From the NCBI GenBank assembly GCA_964634465.1, contig CAZWLY010000002.1, forward strand, positions 1 through 64,000: 64,000 nt of DNA. The letters are read 5' to 3'. The first letter of the stretch is position 1, and each line of letters starts with the position of its first letter. Positions 27,118 to 35,338 of the stretch are shown piece after piece. A program made the translations under genes and the position numbers. Origin of the DNA: CAZWLY01 sp964634465. Its GTDB lineage: Bacteria > Desulfobacterota > Desulfarculia > G963662305. The notes under the pieces were generated by a model that ran no database searches, was not told the DNA's origin, and worked only from the letters and a program-made list of their open reading frames with translations.

Positions 27118-27663
27118 GTCGTGTCCGGTATCCCGCCCTGAATGCAATCGGTGTCGCTTAGCTTAGCACAAGGGATATGGTCGAGCACAAGTAGATAAAA
27201 AATTTGACTGCAGTTTTTCGATATCGACCAAAGCTGTCGATCGGATCAGAAACGATTCAGGCTTCTCCGGTCAAATCTCTTTCCAAACCGTGCGCCGGTG
27301 ATCCAAACGTAACAATGGCCTATTTTCGTCGGCGATTACGCTGGCCGGGCCGGCCGGCGGTCACGATCGGCAAGTTTCACTCAGGCTCGATAAACTATAA
27401 GTATCGTGAAAATAATCGTTTGGTTGGCTGAACCGCAGATTTTGCGCTGGAGAGGCGATTCGGCGTCCGGTTCTGGCGGGAAAAGGGGCGGCTGGAGACG
27501 CCTCTCTGCCCGGTGACGTCCCATTCGACCCGGCGGGAGACGCACTTTTTTCCTTGAAATACTGACTGGCTCTGGCTAAATTGAGAAGTAGGGCTTCGTA
27601 CTTCCAAGTTGGGTCGAAGAACAGCCGGACAAAGCGTTTCGTTTCACCCGCCTGGGGAGGGCC
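27118..27663. other. 546-base intergenic region between divergent genes
   Basis: No convincing gene. On the minus strand the octamer CTTGTGCT occurs twice 22 bases apart (about 27157-27191) upstream of the kinase gene. On the plus strand an AT-rich patch near 27385-27420 (AACTATAAGTATCG) could hold the promoter for the MerR-type gene. Small open frames here have no Shine-Dalgarno or recognisable product. Confidence 0.4.
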
Positions 27664-29118
27664 GTGGCCGCCAAGACCGACCAGATGCTGCGCGTGGGCA
27701 AGCTGGCCAAGCTGGCCGGCGTGTCGCCCTCGACGATCAAGCACTACGTCCAGGAGGGACTCCTGCCCCGGCCGATCAAGACGGGCAAGACCTCGGCCTA
27801 TTACGACCCGGCTTGCGTCGATCGGATCAAGCTGATCAAGCGCCTGCAAAAAGAGAAATACCTGCCCCTGGAGATGATCAAGCGGCTTTTGGACTCCGGC
27901 GCGGCCGACGTCGAAGAGGAGGTGGAGATCGGCCGCCAGATCGTCAAGTCCGGCGCTCTGGCCCAGGACGGCCCGCCGGTCGGCCAGGCGCGTATCGAAA
28001 GACGGACCGGCTATCCCCTGGAGCGGATCAGGCTCCTGGAGCGGCGGGGGCTGATCGAGCCGGTCGAGGACAAGGCCGGCAAGGCCTACGACGCGGTGGA
28101 TTGCCAGATCATCGCCATCGCCAGGCGGCGCGAGGAGATGGGCTTGCCCCTGGACTTCGCCTTGGAGACGATGAGCGTCTACCGCGAGGCGATCGAGACG
28201 GCGGTGGAAGAAGACGTCCGCCGCTTCGTGCGCTACGTCCTCGGCCGGGATTCCACCCCCGAGGTGCTGAAGCTTTTGGACCGGGCCGACGAAGACCTGG
28301 ACCGCTTCATCGCCCTCACCAGACAGAAGTTGATCCGGAAGTCGGCTCGCCGGGCGATCCAGCAGTGGAACCGGCTCAAGGGAGAGTTGGCCCACCTCAA
28401 CTTCCTGCCGGTCAAGGGCGACGAGCTGCCGGCCTCGCCCCCGGCCAGGGAATCCCAGGCGATCTTCCATCTTTTCTGCCGGGGCGAGTTCGCCGCCTTG
28501 GCCGACAAGGCCGACATCGAGGCCGCCCGCCGGCCCCGCCTGGCGGCCGAAGCCGTCCTGGCCCGCCTGGCCCAGGGCGATCACGAGGCGGCCCTGGCCC
28601 TGGCCGAGCGCTGGCTGCCCCGGCCGACCGCCCGGCCGCTGGACAACCTGGCCGCTGGCCTGGCCTGCATTTTTTCCTCGGCCGCCGAATCGGGCCTCTC
28701 CCGGCCCATGGCCCTGGCCGGTCGGGCCCTGGCCTTCTTCGAGCGCAACCTGGCCCTCGATAGGGGCGGCGGGCTTCAGCGGGCCCTCAACGACTACCTC
28801 ATCGGGGCGGTCTACACCAGCCTGCCCGACGTCCTGGACACCCTGGAGACCGGCTTGAGCCTGCTGACCGATCTGGAGAAGCGGCTTCGGGCCGGCAAGC
28901 TGGCCAAGGGCCGTCTGCCCGGCTGGCTGAGCCGGACCCTGGACTTCGAGATCTTTCCCGAGGTCGAGATCCGGGTCAACCGCTATCTGGCTCAGGCCTT
29001 TTCTAGACGCGGCGACAAGGCGGCGATGCGGGCCGCACTTGAGCGACTGGCCGATCTGGCCGGACCGGACCATCTCCAGGGAGCCTGGGCCCGGCGCCGG
29101 TTGCTGGAGGCGGCCTAG
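27664..29118 (+). CDS. MerR-family regulator with two MerR-like heads
   Basis: 484 residues, far longer than usual MerR proteins (about 140). Residues about 8-75 are a classic MerR DNA-binding domain (RVGKLAKLAGVSPSTIKHYVQEGLLP). Residues about 107-170 look like a second, weaker copy (ARIERRTGYPLERIRLLERRGLIEP). The other 300 residues are helical and Ala/Leu-rich, without metal-binding cysteines. The GTG start has GGGAGG upstream; an ATG seven codons in is possible. The effector is unknown. Its nearest downstream neighbour is the PLP decarboxylase gene. Confidence 0.8.
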   Translation: MAAKTDQMLRVGKLAKLAGVSPSTIKHYVQEGLLPRPIKTGKTSAYYDPACVDRIKLIKRLQKEKYLPLEMIKRLLDSGAADVEEEVEIGRQIVKSGALAQDGPPVGQARIERRTGYPLERIRLLERRGLIEPVEDKAGKAYDAVDCQIIAIARRREEMGLPLDFALETMSVYREAIETAVEEDVRRFVRYVLGRDSTPEVLKLLDRADEDLDRFIALTRQKLIRKSARRAIQQWNRLKGELAHLNFLPVKGDELPASPPARESQAIFHLFCRGEFAALADKADIEAARRPRLAAEAVLARLAQGDHEAALALAERWLPRPTARPLDNLAAGLACIFSSAAESGLSRPMALAGRALAFFERNLALDRGGGLQRALNDYLIGAVYTSLPDVLDTLETGLSLLTDLEKRLRAGKLAKGRLPGWLSRTLDFEIFPEVEIRVNRYLAQAFSRRGDKAAMRAALERLADLAGPDHLQGAWARRRLLEAA

Positions 29119-29238
29119 CCTGGAGTCGGCTGTCGGGAATGGACTCGGTTATGTCGGCCGGCGGACCGGCGACCCGATCGCGGGGGACGCCCGAGCCGGC
29201 CGCTGGAGAGAGAACAAGAATACCCGGAGGGAGGCACC

Positions 29239-30693
29239 GTGAAGTTACCCGAAAAAGGCGTTTCCAGAGAGGAGCTGTTCGCCCGTTTGGAGGCCTACGC
29301 CGCCCGCGACCTGGACACCCATGGCGGGCGGACCTGGGCCTATGTCTACGATTCCGGCCGCCGGGAGATCGAGGAGGTGGCCGAGGCGGCCTACATCAAG
29401 TTCCTGTGGCGAAACGCTCTCGATCCGACCGCCTTCCCCAGTTGCGTCCAACTGGAGAACGAACTGTCGGCCATCGCGGCCGAACACCTCAACGGCGGGC
29501 CCGAGTGCGTGGGCAGCTTCACCAGCGGCGGCACCGAGAGCTGCATGCTGGCCGTCAAGACCGCCCGGGACTACTTCCGGGCCGTCAAGCCGGAGATCAC
29601 CGAGCCGGAGATGATCTTGCCGGTGACCGCCCACGCCGCCTTCCACAAGGCGGCCCATTACCTGGGCGTCAAGAAGGTTCTGGTGCCGGTGGACGAGCAG
29701 ACCTTCAAGGCCGACCCGGCGGCGGTGGAGGCGGCCGTCACCCCCAACACCATCCTCATCGTCGGCTCGGCCGTCTCCTACGCCCACGGCGTCATCGACC
29801 CCATCGCCGAGTTGGGCCGCATCGCGCTCGAACACGACCTTTTGTTCCACGTCGACGCCTGCGTCGGCGGCTGGCTGCTGCCCTACTTCAAGCGCCTCGG
29901 CGCGCCGGTGACCGACTTCGACTTCTCCGTGCCCGGCGTGAGCTCCATCTCCATGGACTGGCACAAGTACGCCTACTGCCCCAAGGGCGCATCCATCGTT
30001 CTCTACCGGAACAAGGAGCTTCGGCGACACCAGTTCTTTGCCTGCGCCCAGTGGACCGGTTACACGGTCATCAACTCGACCATCCAGAGCTCCAAGGGCG
30101 GCGGACCGGTGGCCGCGGCCTGGGCGACCATCAACTTCGTCGGCGACGACGGCTACCTGGAGATCGCCCGCCGGTCCCTGGAGGCGACCGAGCGCATCGT
30201 CGCCGCCATCGAGGAGATTCCGGAGCTGCGTCTTTTGGGCCGGCCCGAGTTTTGCCTGATCGCCTTCACCTCGGACGAGGTCAGCGTCTTCAACATCATC
30301 GACGAGATGAAGGAGCGGGCCTGGTACGTCCAGCCCCAGTTGGGCTTCTCCGGCTCCAAGGAGAACATCCACCTCTCCGTCTCGGCGGTCAGCCTGGAGA
30401 GGACGGAGGAGATGCTGGCCGATCTGAGGGAGTGCGTGGCATTGGCCAAAGAGAGGCCCTCGGAAGGCGCGGCCGAAATGCTCCAGGGCGTCCTGGCCGA
30501 CCTGGAGCCGGGTCGGCTCGACGCCGAGACCCTCAGCCGGATGCTGGCCCTGGCCGGCATCCAGGACGGGACCCTGCCCGAGCGGATGGCCGAGATCAAC
30601 GAGATTCTGAACTCACTGCCGCCCGAGCTCAAGGAGCGGCTCTTGATCGAGTTCTTCAACGATCTGTTCCATCTCAAGTCGCCAGCGGGTTGA
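29239..30693 (+). CDS. PLP-dependent decarboxylase/lyase, sphingosine-1-phosphate lyase-like
   Basis: 484 residues, GTG start with GGAGGGAGG. Group II decarboxylase fold: FTSGGTESCMLA (phosphate-binding), HAAFHKAAHYLG, HVDACVGGW (Asp for the pyridine N), and SMDWHKYAYCPKG with the PLP lysine. The WHK context and overall length resemble dihydrosphingosine-1-phosphate lyase and related aldehyde-forming enzymes rather than glutamate decarboxylase. The substrate cannot be fixed. A role in amine or long-chain-base breakdown is possible. Confidence 0.83.
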   Translation: MKLPEKGVSREELFARLEAYAARDLDTHGGRTWAYVYDSGRREIEEVAEAAYIKFLWRNALDPTAFPSCVQLENELSAIAAEHLNGGPECVGSFTSGGTESCMLAVKTARDYFRAVKPEITEPEMILPVTAHAAFHKAAHYLGVKKVLVPVDEQTFKADPAAVEAAVTPNTILIVGSAVSYAHGVIDPIAELGRIALEHDLLFHVDACVGGWLLPYFKRLGAPVTDFDFSVPGVSSISMDWHKYAYCPKGASIVLYRNKELRRHQFFACAQWTGYTVINSTIQSSKGGGPVAAAWATINFVGDDGYLEIARRSLEATERIVAAIEEIPELRLLGRPEFCLIAFTSDEVSVFNIIDEMKERAWYVQPQLGFSGSKENIHLSVSAVSLERTEEMLADLRECVALAKERPSEGAAEMLQGVLADLEPGRLDAETLSRMLALAGIQDGTLPERMAEINEILNSLPPELKERLLIEFFNDLFHLKSPAG

Positions 30694-30785
30694 TCGCTCC
30701 GCTCACGCTCCGAGCCGGCGAGACGGTCACCGTTCCGGTTTCGGGGCCTGTCCGCCGGCTCGGCCGATAGCCGGGCGGATTAACA

Positions 30786-30815
30786 TTGGGCCCGGTTAGG
30801 TTCGGCTGGTAGAAT
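30786..30815 (+). promoter_or_regulatory. Weak promoter candidate for the threonine-aldolase-like gene
   Basis: TTGGGC and TAGAAT are separated by 18 bp, 68 bases before the start at 30884. The -10 is good and the -35 poor. Confidence 0.3.
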
Positions 30816-30883
30816 ACGCAGGGGCGGGGGCCAAACCACGGGCCCCGAGCGGATCGTAACCGGAGAAAGAAGGGGAGGGCGGC

Positions 30884-32104
30884 ATGGGCCGGCCGGAGAG
30901 AGGCGAGTACCACCGCTACCGGGAGATATTCCGGGGGGAAAGGCTGCCCCTGGCCTTTGTCGATCTGGACAAGTTCGACCGCAACGTGGCCTACGTGGCC
31001 GAGACCCAGCAAGGCACCGGCAAGACGATTCGGGTCCACTCCAAATCGCTTCGCTGCCCGGCGCTCATCAAGCGCGTTCTATCCGTCGGCGGCGAGGCCT
31101 ACAAGGGGGTGATGACCATCACCGCCGAGGAGACGGCCTTTTTGGCCGAACACGGCCTGGACGATTTCATCATCGCCTACCCCTCCGTCCAGCCGTCCGA
31201 CCTGGATCGCCTGGCCGGGATGACCAAAGACGGGGTCCTGGTCTCCCAGATGGTCGATTCGAGGGAGCATCTCCTCGCCCTGGACGAAGCCGGCCGCCGG
31301 GCCGGGACGGTCCTGAGAGTCTGCCTGGACGTGGACATGTCCTATCGACCCCTCAAGAGCTCGATTCACCTCGGCATCAGGCGAAGCCCCATCCGCTCGG
31401 TCGACGAGGCCCTGGCCGTGGCCCGGGCCTCGCTGGAACTGGAGTGGGTGGTCATCGACTCGTTGATGGGCTACGAGGCCCACATCGCCGCCCCCAACGA
31501 CGACCTGCCGAAAAAGCGACTGATGAACGCCGTCACCCGGCTGATGAAGCGGGCCTCGATCAAGGAGTTCACCCCGCGCCGGATCGACATCGTCGAGCGG
31601 CTCAAGGCCGAGGGTCTGGAGTTTCGGGCGGTCAACGGCGGCGGCTCGGGCTCGCTCAGGTCGAGCGGCCGGGATCCGTCGCTGACCGAGGTGACCGCCG
31701 GCTCCGCCTTTTTCGCGCCGGGACTGTTCTGGCACTACAAGGAGGTTTCCTTCACCCCGGCCGCCTTCTTCGCCGTCCAGGTGGTCAGAAGGCCGGCCGA
31801 GAACATTCTCACCTGCCAGGGCGGCGGCTACGTCGCCTCGGGACCGGCCGGGGCGGACAAGTTGCCGGTTCCGGTCTATCCCGAGGGGCTCAAGCTCATC
31901 CCCCTGGAGGGGGCGGGCGAGGTCCAGACGCCGCTGCTCCTGCCCCCGGACCGCCCCGAGCTGAACCTGGGCGACCCTGTCTTTTTCCAGCACGCCAAGG
32001 CCGGCGAGTTGGCCGAGCGATTCAACCAGTTCCACCTGGTTAAGGGGGAGCGCATCGTGGACCGGGTCGAGACCTATCGCGGCTTGGGCAAGGCGTTCAT
32101 TTAA
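30884..32104 (+). CDS. D-threonine aldolase/D-serine dehydratase-like PLP enzyme
   Basis: 406 residues. Fold III (alanine-racemase-like) PLP enzyme: VDLDKFDRNV, then the PLP lysine in RVHSKSLRC, DVDMSYRP, and VNGGGSGS for phosphate binding. The C-terminal DSD1-like domain has FFAVQVVRRP and a possible metal site in the last third (FFQHAKAGE). These enzymes cleave or dehydrate D-hydroxy amino acids. It has its own leader, so it may be transcribed apart from the upstream lyase. Confidence 0.83.
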   Translation: MGRPERGEYHRYREIFRGERLPLAFVDLDKFDRNVAYVAETQQGTGKTIRVHSKSLRCPALIKRVLSVGGEAYKGVMTITAEETAFLAEHGLDDFIIAYPSVQPSDLDRLAGMTKDGVLVSQMVDSREHLLALDEAGRRAGTVLRVCLDVDMSYRPLKSSIHLGIRRSPIRSVDEALAVARASLELEWVVIDSLMGYEAHIAAPNDDLPKKRLMNAVTRLMKRASIKEFTPRRIDIVERLKAEGLEFRAVNGGGSGSLRSSGRDPSLTEVTAGSAFFAPGLFWHYKEVSFTPAAFFAVQVVRRPAENILTCQGGGYVASGPAGADKLPVPVYPEGLKLIPLEGAGEVQTPLLLPPDRPELNLGDPVFFQHAKAGELAERFNQFHLVKGERIVDRVETYRGLGKAFI

Positions 32105-32364
32105 CTCTGATTCTGCGCCGAGCGACGTCCATCCGGGAGCGGATGGAACGCTCCGCTCCCGGTTCGGTCCGCCGCTCGGGAGGCGAGCTTCGGTTTTTGG
32201 AGTTAAAAAACCTTTTGATGAACAAATCCATCCCTCCGCGCTCTTTGCCGCCGGTTTTCGCCACAAGTTGACAAGGTGATACTATTGTGTAAGCATTCAT
32301 AATATACGATTAGAACGCTTTCATTTTCCTTAACCCGAGGCGACAAAGGAGACAGGAGGCCGTT
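32105..32364 (+). other. 260-base leader upstream of the secreted-protease pair
   Basis: No gene. It holds TTGACA at 32268-32273 and an AT-rich stretch to about 32315. No -10 at ideal spacing is clear (TAAGCA begins 16 bp after the -35). A GGAGACAGGAGG Shine-Dalgarno region precedes the ATG at 32365. Confidence 0.3.
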
Positions 32365-32919
32365 ATGGGTAAACGAGTGGCCGTTGTAATGTGTCTCGGT
32401 TTGTTGGGGGTGGCCCTAATCTCGGGTGCAGCCTCGGCGATCATGGTCGCCCTATCGGTCGATGATTTGACCGCCCAGGCCGAGGTGGTTGTCGTCGGCC
32501 GGGTGAGTGACATTCAGTCCGCCTGGAGCGCAGACGGCAAAACCATCAACACCACGGTCACCATCGAGGTGACCGACACGGTCAAGGGTCAGACCGAAGG
32601 GAAAGAGATCGGGCTGACCTATCCCGGCGGCGTGGTCGGCGAGGTCGGCCTCAAGGTCTCGGATACGCCCAGCTTCGAGCCCGACGAGCGGGTGCTGGTC
32701 TTCCTGTCCGCTCCGCCGCAGGCTCAAGGAACCTCCCAGTCGGCGCCGGTGATCTACGAGGTGGTCGGGCTGGCCCAGGGGAAATACTCCATCAGCGATG
32801 ACGGGATGGCCACCAAGAGCGGCTATTCCGTGGCCGGCGACATGGAACGGACCGACGCCTCCCTGCCGCTTGAGGAGTTGATCGAGAAGATCAGGAAGGC
32901 CGACGGAGGTCAGAAATGA
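32365..32919 (+). CDS. Secreted protein of unknown function, partner of the metalloprotease
   Basis: 184 residues. Signal peptide with hydrophobic core VVMCLGLLGVALISGAA, cleavage near residue 25 (ASA-IM). The mature part is predicted to be beta-rich: LTAQAEVVVVGRV, VTIEVTDTVKGQ, FEPDERVLVFL. The layout suggests a small OB- or Ig-like domain. I know no function. It overlaps the metalloprotease gene by ATGA, so the two are made together. It could be an inhibitor, a chaperone or a binding partner. Confidence 0.75.
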   Translation: MGKRVAVVMCLGLLGVALISGAASAIMVALSVDDLTAQAEVVVVGRVSDIQSAWSADGKTINTTVTIEVTDTVKGQTEGKEIGLTYPGGVVGEVGLKVSDTPSFEPDERVLVFLSAPPQAQGTSQSAPVIYEVVGLAQGKYSISDDGMATKSGYSVAGDMERTDASLPLEELIEKIRKADGGQK

Positions 32920-34301
32920 GGGCGCTCAAGAGAATCGTCATTCTGGCGGCCGTTGTATTGGCGGCGGTCTCATTGGCTGCGCCGGCGGGAGCCTATGAAC
33001 TCCTCTACACCAATGGCAACGTCGTCAAGTGGGACGGCACGTCGTGCACCTACTACATCAACTCCTCGAACGGTCCCAGCGGGGCGTTGTCGGCCGTCCG
33101 CTCGGCCATGGATACCTGGACCAACGCCGGCAGCAATTTCAGCTTCGTCTACGGCGGCACCACCTCCAGCACGGCTTGGGGCAGCAACGACGGCACCAAC
33201 ATCGTAGACTTTGGAGCCATCTCCACCGCCAACGCCCTGGCGGTGAACCACACCTGGTACAACTCCCTGACCGGGGCGATATCGGACTCGGACATCCGGT
33301 TCAACACCGCCTACAGTTGGGGCACCGACGGCTCGGCCAACGTCTATGACGTTCAGAACATCGCCACCCACGAACTCGGCCACTCCCTCCATCTCAGAGA
33401 TCTATACAACGCCTCCGATTCCGAAAAAACGATGTACGGCTACGCCAGTCGGGGCGAGACCAAGAAACGGACCCTGCACTCCGACGATATCGCCGGCATC
33501 AAGGCCATCTACGGCGAGAGCTCGGGCGGCGGCGGGGGCACTTCGACCGTCACCGCCTTCCAGGCGACCTTCACCATCGCCCAGGGGGAGGATGCCGGGT
33601 TCATGGTCACCGTCCCCTCCGGGGCGACCAACCTGACGGCGAGCCTGACCAACAACACCGGCGACCCCGACCTCTATACCGGCGACGGCTTCATCCCGTC
33701 GAGGACCAATTACACCTGCCGGTCGATCAACGGCAGCGGACAGGACGACACCTGCTCCCACGACAACCCCACCGCCGGGACCTGGTTCGTGGTGGTCTAC
33801 GGCTACACCGCCGCCACGACCACCCTGACCATCACCTACACCATTCCCAGCAGCGGCAGCGCCCAGTGGGGCGTGGTCAATCGGGTCTGCTGCACCAACG
33901 GCGCCGCAATCGGCTTCTGGGGCTCGATCGACGACGTCACCAAAGGCTCGGCCCTGTGGAGTTGCAGCGGCTCGCCCACCTGGGAGGACTACGCCCAGAC
34001 CTCGTCCGGAACCAAGACCCTTACCTACTGGACCTACGTCGGCTGCGGCAGCGGCCCGTCCGGCTCGGAGTCGGTCACCCTGGAAGACGGCAAGTGCTAC
34101 CAGTTCAGGCTGCGCTACACCAACTCCCAGTTCTGGATCGAGCAGCTCGAGGTCTCCGACTGCAGCGCCCCCACCTCGGCCGAATCGCCGGCGAGCGGCC
34201 AGGCAGGGGTGGTGGTCAAGGCGGTCAAAATCCCGTTGACCGACGACCAGAAGGCGTGTCTGGAGGTCGGCGGCGGGGTGCGCGAACGGGACGGTCGATA
34301 G
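32916..34301 (+). CDS. Secreted matrixin-like zinc metalloprotease with PPC domain
   Basis: 461 residues. Signal peptide about 1-26. The protease domain (27 to about 195) has the zinc motif HELGHSLHLRD, so the third ligand is probably Asp and the usual Gly is replaced by His. The Met-turn is in TMYGY, and the final helix is DDIAGIKAIYG. A Gly-rich linker leads to a pre-peptidase C-terminal (PPC) domain, about 208-310, with GDPDLY and GTWFVVVYGY. A last Cys-rich part (VNRVCCTNG...) is of unknown fold. It is exported, probably processed, and degrades external protein. Confidence 0.87.
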   Translation: MRALKRIVILAAVVLAAVSLAAPAGAYELLYTNGNVVKWDGTSCTYYINSSNGPSGALSAVRSAMDTWTNAGSNFSFVYGGTTSSTAWGSNDGTNIVDFGAISTANALAVNHTWYNSLTGAISDSDIRFNTAYSWGTDGSANVYDVQNIATHELGHSLHLRDLYNASDSEKTMYGYASRGETKKRTLHSDDIAGIKAIYGESSGGGGGTSTVTAFQATFTIAQGEDAGFMVTVPSGATNLTASLTNNTGDPDLYTGDGFIPSRTNYTCRSINGSGQDDTCSHDNPTAGTWFVVVYGYTAATTTLTITYTIPSSGSAQWGVVNRVCCTNGAAIGFWGSIDDVTKGSALWSCSGSPTWEDYAQTSSGTKTLTYWTYVGCGSGPSGSESVTLEDGKCYQFRLRYTNSQFWIEQLEVSDCSAPTSAESPASGQAGVVVKAVKIPLTDDQKACLEVGGGVRERDGR

Positions 34302-34325
34302 ACGATCGATAATCGACAACGGAGA

Positions 34326-34355
34326 AGGCCGCTCCGCATTCGGGGCGGCCTTTTT
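34326..34355 (+). terminator. Rho-independent terminator after the metalloprotease
   Basis: Stem AGGCCGCTCC with GGGGCGGCCT around a 6-base loop, then TTTTT. It starts 25 bases after the stop codon. Confidence 0.85.
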
Positions 34356-34413
34356 GGGTCGGTCGTCCGATTTAGACATCCCATACCGGCGGCAATGGGG
34401 TTATGATGTCCCC

Positions 34414-35235
34414 ATGGGGCGTTGGGCTCTTATCCTCCTGGGGGGCGTCATGACCGGCCTGATCTCTTCCGGCTGTTCCAAACTGGTCGAGAGTCAGCTT
34501 TTCTATCCCGACCGGGTTCTTATCGCCTCACCCGATCGGGTCGGGCTCGCCTACGAGGACGTCTGGTTCGAGACCGAGGACGGGGTTCGCCTTCACGGCT
34601 GGTATCTTCCGGCCGAAGGGGCCCGGCACCTGGTCCTCTTTTCCCACGGCAACGCCGGCAACATCTCCCACCGCCTGGACAATCTGGCCCGGCTTCACGC
34701 CCTAGGCCTGAGCCTGTTCATCTACGACTATCGGGGCTACGGCCGAAGCGAGGGGTCGATCTCCATCGAGGGCTTTTATCGGGACGCCGAGGCGGCTCTG
34801 GCCCAGGCTGTCAGAATAGCGGGCGAGGAGAGGCTGAAACTCGTCATCTTCGGCCGGTCGCTGGGCGGGGCGGCCGCGGTTCGCCAGGCGGCTCGGGGCG
34901 AGCCGGCCGGAGTGATTCTGGAATCGACCTTCACCAACCTGGGAGCCATGGCCGCGGCCCACTATCCCTTGCCCGGTCTAAGGAAGGCGTTGGCCGGTCG
35001 CCTCAACTCCCTGGGCGAGATCGACAAGGTGAGCGCGCCGCTTTTGTTCTTCCACGGCGACCGGGACGAGGTGGTCCCCTACGAGTTGGGCCGGGAGCTC
35101 TACCGGGCCGCGCCGGCGCCCAAGGAGTTCGTGACCATTCCCGGCGCGGGCCACAACGACACCTATTTCGTGGCCGGCCAGGGCTACTTTGTAAAGTTCA
35201 AGTCGTTCATCGACGCCCTGGGAGAAGCGAGGTAG
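34414..35235 (+). CDS. Membrane-bound alpha/beta hydrolase (BEM46-like)
   Basis: 273 residues from the ATG at 34414; a longer frame upstream has no better start. The N-terminus is hydrophobic and ends in LISSGC, a plausible lipobox, so it may be a lipoprotein. Hydrolase motifs: FSHGNAGN (oxyanion hole), GYGRSEG, nucleophile elbow GRSLGG, HGDRDEVVP (acid) and GAGHND (His). The catalytic triad looks complete. The substrate is unknown. Confidence 0.85.
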   Translation: MGRWALILLGGVMTGLISSGCSKLVESQLFYPDRVLIASPDRVGLAYEDVWFETEDGVRLHGWYLPAEGARHLVLFSHGNAGNISHRLDNLARLHALGLSLFIYDYRGYGRSEGSISIEGFYRDAEAALAQAVRIAGEERLKLVIFGRSLGGAAAVRQAARGEPAGVILESTFTNLGAMAAAHYPLPGLRKALAGRLNSLGEIDKVSAPLLFFHGDRDEVVPYELGRELYRAAPAPKEFVTIPGAGHNDTYFVAGQGYFVKFKSFIDALGEAR

Positions 35236-35286
35236 GCCGGACTCCCCACCCGCATCGCCAAGCAACGGCTCGACGGCCTGTCGCCA

Positions 35287-35322
35287 AGAGCGCCGCCCCG
35301 CCGAAGAGGGGCGCTCTTTTTT
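35287..35322 (+). terminator. Rho-independent terminator after the alpha/beta hydrolase
   Basis: Stem AGAGCGCC with GGCGCTCT, 12-14-base loop, then TTTTTT. It lies between two converging genes. Confidence 0.8.
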
Positions 35323-35338
35323 CGGACACGATCCGGAC

